Shown here: one piece after another, positions 61,781-64,000 of the stretch | How the letters are laid out: the number at the start of each line of letters is the position of its first letter | How positions within the stretch are numbered: position 1 is the stretch's first letter | Origin: Spirogloea muscicola | Lineage: Eukaryota > Streptophyta > Zygnematophyceae > Spirogloeales > Spirogloeaceae | Assembly: GCA_009602725.1 (NCBI GenBank) | Contig: WELB01000043.1 | Span: 468,558 to 532,557 of the forward strand | Reading direction: 5' to 3' | DNA length: 64,000 nt | Notes under the pieces: generated by a model | Seen by the model: only the letters and a program-made list of their open reading frames with translations | The model's database searches: none | What the model was told of the DNA's origin: nothing | Position numbers and translations under genes: made by a program

Positions 61781-63260
61781 AGCAGCGAACAATGGCTGTG
61801 AAAGGCCAGCCCAGAACGAGTGGAAAAGGAGGAATGGGCCTGGAAAGCGCAAGCCACGCAGCTATGCAAGTGGCTACTACCAAGGGGGTACTTGATAATC
61901 CCTACAGCCATCGCATTACTGTTTGAAAACTCTGTCACCAACCTACCCAATAGCCGCAATTGAAAAGTAGCTGGCAGCTGGATCAACGTCGCCACTGTTG
62001 GAAAGCGTGATGGACTGAGAATGCCAGGCCGTTGGCGGCCGTGCTGGGTCAGCGGAGGAGAAGAAGAGCTCCTTAGAAGTAAGACGATGGCTGTAAGAGG
62101 TGAGTGAACAAGGTCCAAGGGCCGAAGGTGCCAAAACCACACAGCTATGCAGGAGATTACAGCAAATGGGAGCTTAGAAATCCCGTGACAGCAGCCGCAA
62201 GTCGGAGTATAAGACGGCGAGCTTACATCTTTTCCTGTTCACCACAAAGAAGCACTCTTTCAGGAAAGGGCAACGGCTGGGCGATGGCTGCGGCCTCTGG
62301 CTTTCGTCAGTGTTTTCCGACATCTAGTCTTTCGGATCTGAGGCTCCTCCCTCGTAGCTATCAATGCTTCAACCTGCCCCAGTTCTGAGATAGCGCTTTT
62401 GGCCCCTCGTCATTTGGCCCCTTCGAACCTTGTCGAGTCTTTGGGGCTGGCTTCTCACAGCCCTTGCCCCCATTGGAGAGCCACTTGCTTGATGGCGTGT
62501 GGCTGTGTGGCTGTGGCTGTAATTGAAGAAACTGGCTGCCACGAAAGAAAGTGGCTCTTCCAAACACACATTTAATAGCTCTTCCATTATAAGGCAGGGG
62601 CTGTAAGAAGCCAGCCCAAAAGTATGGACAAGGTCCAAAGGGCCGAAAGGCGCCTTGACCACAGAGCTATGCAAGAGACTACAGCGGGTGTGAGCTTAGT
62701 GACCCCGTTTAGCAGCAGCAAGTCGAATTAGGAGTAATTCTGCAGCTGGAAAAGAAGGAACAGCAATTAAATATGACAGCAATGGCTGTGAGGCCAGCCC
62801 AATGGACACGAATTCAGCTCTTCCGAATTGACAGCAGTGGCTGTGAGAGGCCAGCCCAAAGGAATGGACAAGGTCTGCAAGGGGCCGGATGGCGCAATAA
62901 GCAGGCCTAGGCTCTAAGACATCAGCATATGGGCTTATCTGACCTTTAGGCAGTAAGTGCAAGTCTGAATAAGTAGAGGCGTAAAAGCGTCGCCCTGACG
63001 CTTTTCGGCCATCTAGCCATTCTGACCTGCACTTGCTGACTAGAGGGTTCGGAGAGTCTCCTCTCTGACGTCTTAGCGCTTAGTATCTTGTTTCTTGTGC
63101 CATCTGGCCCTCTCAGGCCTCTCATAGCAGAAGAAAGAAGAAAGTGCTCGCCCATAGAGAAGAGGGGCTGGCAAAGCCAGCTTAAAAAAGAATGACAATT
63201 GGAGGGAAGCATGGGAAGAAAGGGCGCCCTTGCCCTCCTGACGGTACACAGTTGTGGCAC
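61780..63260. mobile_element. dense mosaic of retroelement tails
   Basis: Minus tails at about 61790-61850, 62085-62130, 62590-62660, 62775-62800, 62825-62885 and 63105-63190. Plus C-terminus and tail at 62270-62480 (MAAASGFRQ, DLRLLPRSY, hairpin GGGCTGGCTTCTCACAGCCC). Pieces alternate in orientation and none is longer than about 250 bases. Confidence 0.75.
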
Positions 63261-63459
63261 CAAGACGAAAGAAGAAACGACGGAAGGGAACGAGAGCTGT
63301 CATTTGTCTTGGAAGCAGGCTGACGGGGCTTCTTCAGGAGCCACAAGTGAGCGCAGGAAGATACAAGCGCGGCCAGATGGTAGATGCGGCAGGCCGACGG
63401 GGAGGTCGGGAGCAAAAGTGCCGGGGCGGTCGGCGTGGGCGGCGTAGGCCGTTCCCGCT

Positions 63460-63900
63460 GGCCGTGCTCTCGCTGCGGCCTCCGGCTTTCGTCAGGGGGA
63501 TAGTTTACCGGCAGCTAGTCTGTCGGATGTGAGGCTCCTCACTCGTAACTACTAAGTGGTCCATCCTCCCCCGTTCTGCCATAGCCTCTTCAGGCCCCGC
63601 AGTCGCTGCTTAGCTCGTAGTTTGGCCCCTTCGAACCTTGTCAATTCTTTTCGGGCTGGCTTCTCACAGCCCTTGCCCCCTTTGGGAGAGCCACTTCTGT
63701 TCCCGCGCCGGAAACATGCGGCTGCTGATGGGGAGAAGGGCTCGGCCGTAGAGGATAGGCTGGAGAAGGCCAGCCCAAGCAAAGTATGGAGGGTGATAAC
63801 GACCACAGCAGCTAAGCGACAGGGTAGGCAGACCGGGCGCTCTCAGACCCCGTGTATCAGAGCGCCGTGCTGACACGTTATTACTGAGCGAGTCAGATCT
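63460..63900 (+). mobile_element. retroelement C-terminus and tail
   Basis: Last coding part (AVLSLRPPAFVRGI frame; SVGCEAPHS..) to the stop region near 63550, TGGTCCATCCTCCCCC box, CCCCTTCGAACCTTGTC and hairpin GGGCTGGCTTCTCACAGCCC, ending GGGAGAGCCACTT at 63696. A minus hairpin GGCTGGAGAAGGCCAGCCC lies at 63758-63776 and an unrelated C-terminal end at 63845-63890. Confidence 0.75.
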
Positions 63901-63942
63901 TCCTCGTCAGCACGGCAGAAAGGGCCTACCCCGCCCGCCGCC

Positions 63943-63961
63943 ATGGCGGCCGCCGCCGCCC

Positions 63962-63994
<33 letters not shown>

Positions 63995-64000
63995 AGTGGC
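63943..64000 (+). CDS. 5' end of an alanine-rich reading frame (cut by window end)
   Basis: ATG in the strong context GCCGCCATGGCGG, followed by a GCC repeat encoding Ala (with one Pro) and then Glu-Trp at the edge. Several genes in this genome begin with such Ala runs (16245, 28121), so a real first exon is plausible, but nothing identifies the product. Confidence 0.35.

Overview
The window is nuclear DNA of a green-lineage eukaryote. The genes are intron-dense with GT..AG introns, and the families are plant-type: a PHO1-type SPX/EXS phosphate exporter, a HOTHEAD-type GMC oxidoreductase, an ABCG half-transporter, a plant-type acid lipase, methionine aminopeptidase 2, a CDCA7-type zinc-finger protein, and a large protein otherwise known to me only from plants. 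Retrotransposon debris and mitochondrial insertions are heavy. A streptophyte alga or early land plant fits, but the species cannot be fixed from the sequence. All homology statements are from recognition, not from a search.

Layout. 1-5642 is an imperfect 5.6-kb palindrome whose two arms each carry a copy of a GC-rich coiled-coil gene. About 5690-8315 is a nuclear copy of mitochondrial DNA holding a group II intron 3' end and broken cox2, cox3 and nad1; a retroelement fragment sits inside cox3. 8316-10262 is a third copy of the coiled-coil unit. 11370-13606 (-) is a six-exon CDCA7-like gene whose product ends in a chromodomain, with two E2F-type sites upstream. 13838-15770 is retroelement debris. 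16245-24036 (+) is a 20-exon gene for a plant-conserved helical protein of unknown function, convergent with methionine aminopeptidase 2 (24663-28121, -). An assembly gap separates that gene from a divergent lipase gene (to 31831, +). 33000-38700 is a retroelement block with the best reverse-transcriptase copy and a fourth, decayed coiled-coil copy. 39750-44125 (-) encodes an ABCG half-transporter; after another gap, 44760-48450 (+) encodes a GMC oxidoreductase. 49700-52810 is a nest of retroelements that can be dated against each other. 53184-58598 (+) is the PHO1-type gene. 59640-63900 is more retroelement debris, and a new alanine-rich reading frame opens at 63943.

The retroelements form one clade of non-LTR elements: reverse transcriptase, then a Cys/His knuckle, then a restriction-like endonuclease fold, ending in a conserved LLTRGY-like C-terminus. 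The 3' UTR carries a GGGCTGGC..GCCAGCCC hairpin about 25 bases from a non-polyadenylated 3' end. About 30 copies of this tail lie in the window on both strands, most of them on 5'-truncated fragments, and several elements have inserted into the tails of older ones.

For six of the seven host genes, splice phases were checked by hand over all or most of the junctions; the exceptions are stated in the entries.
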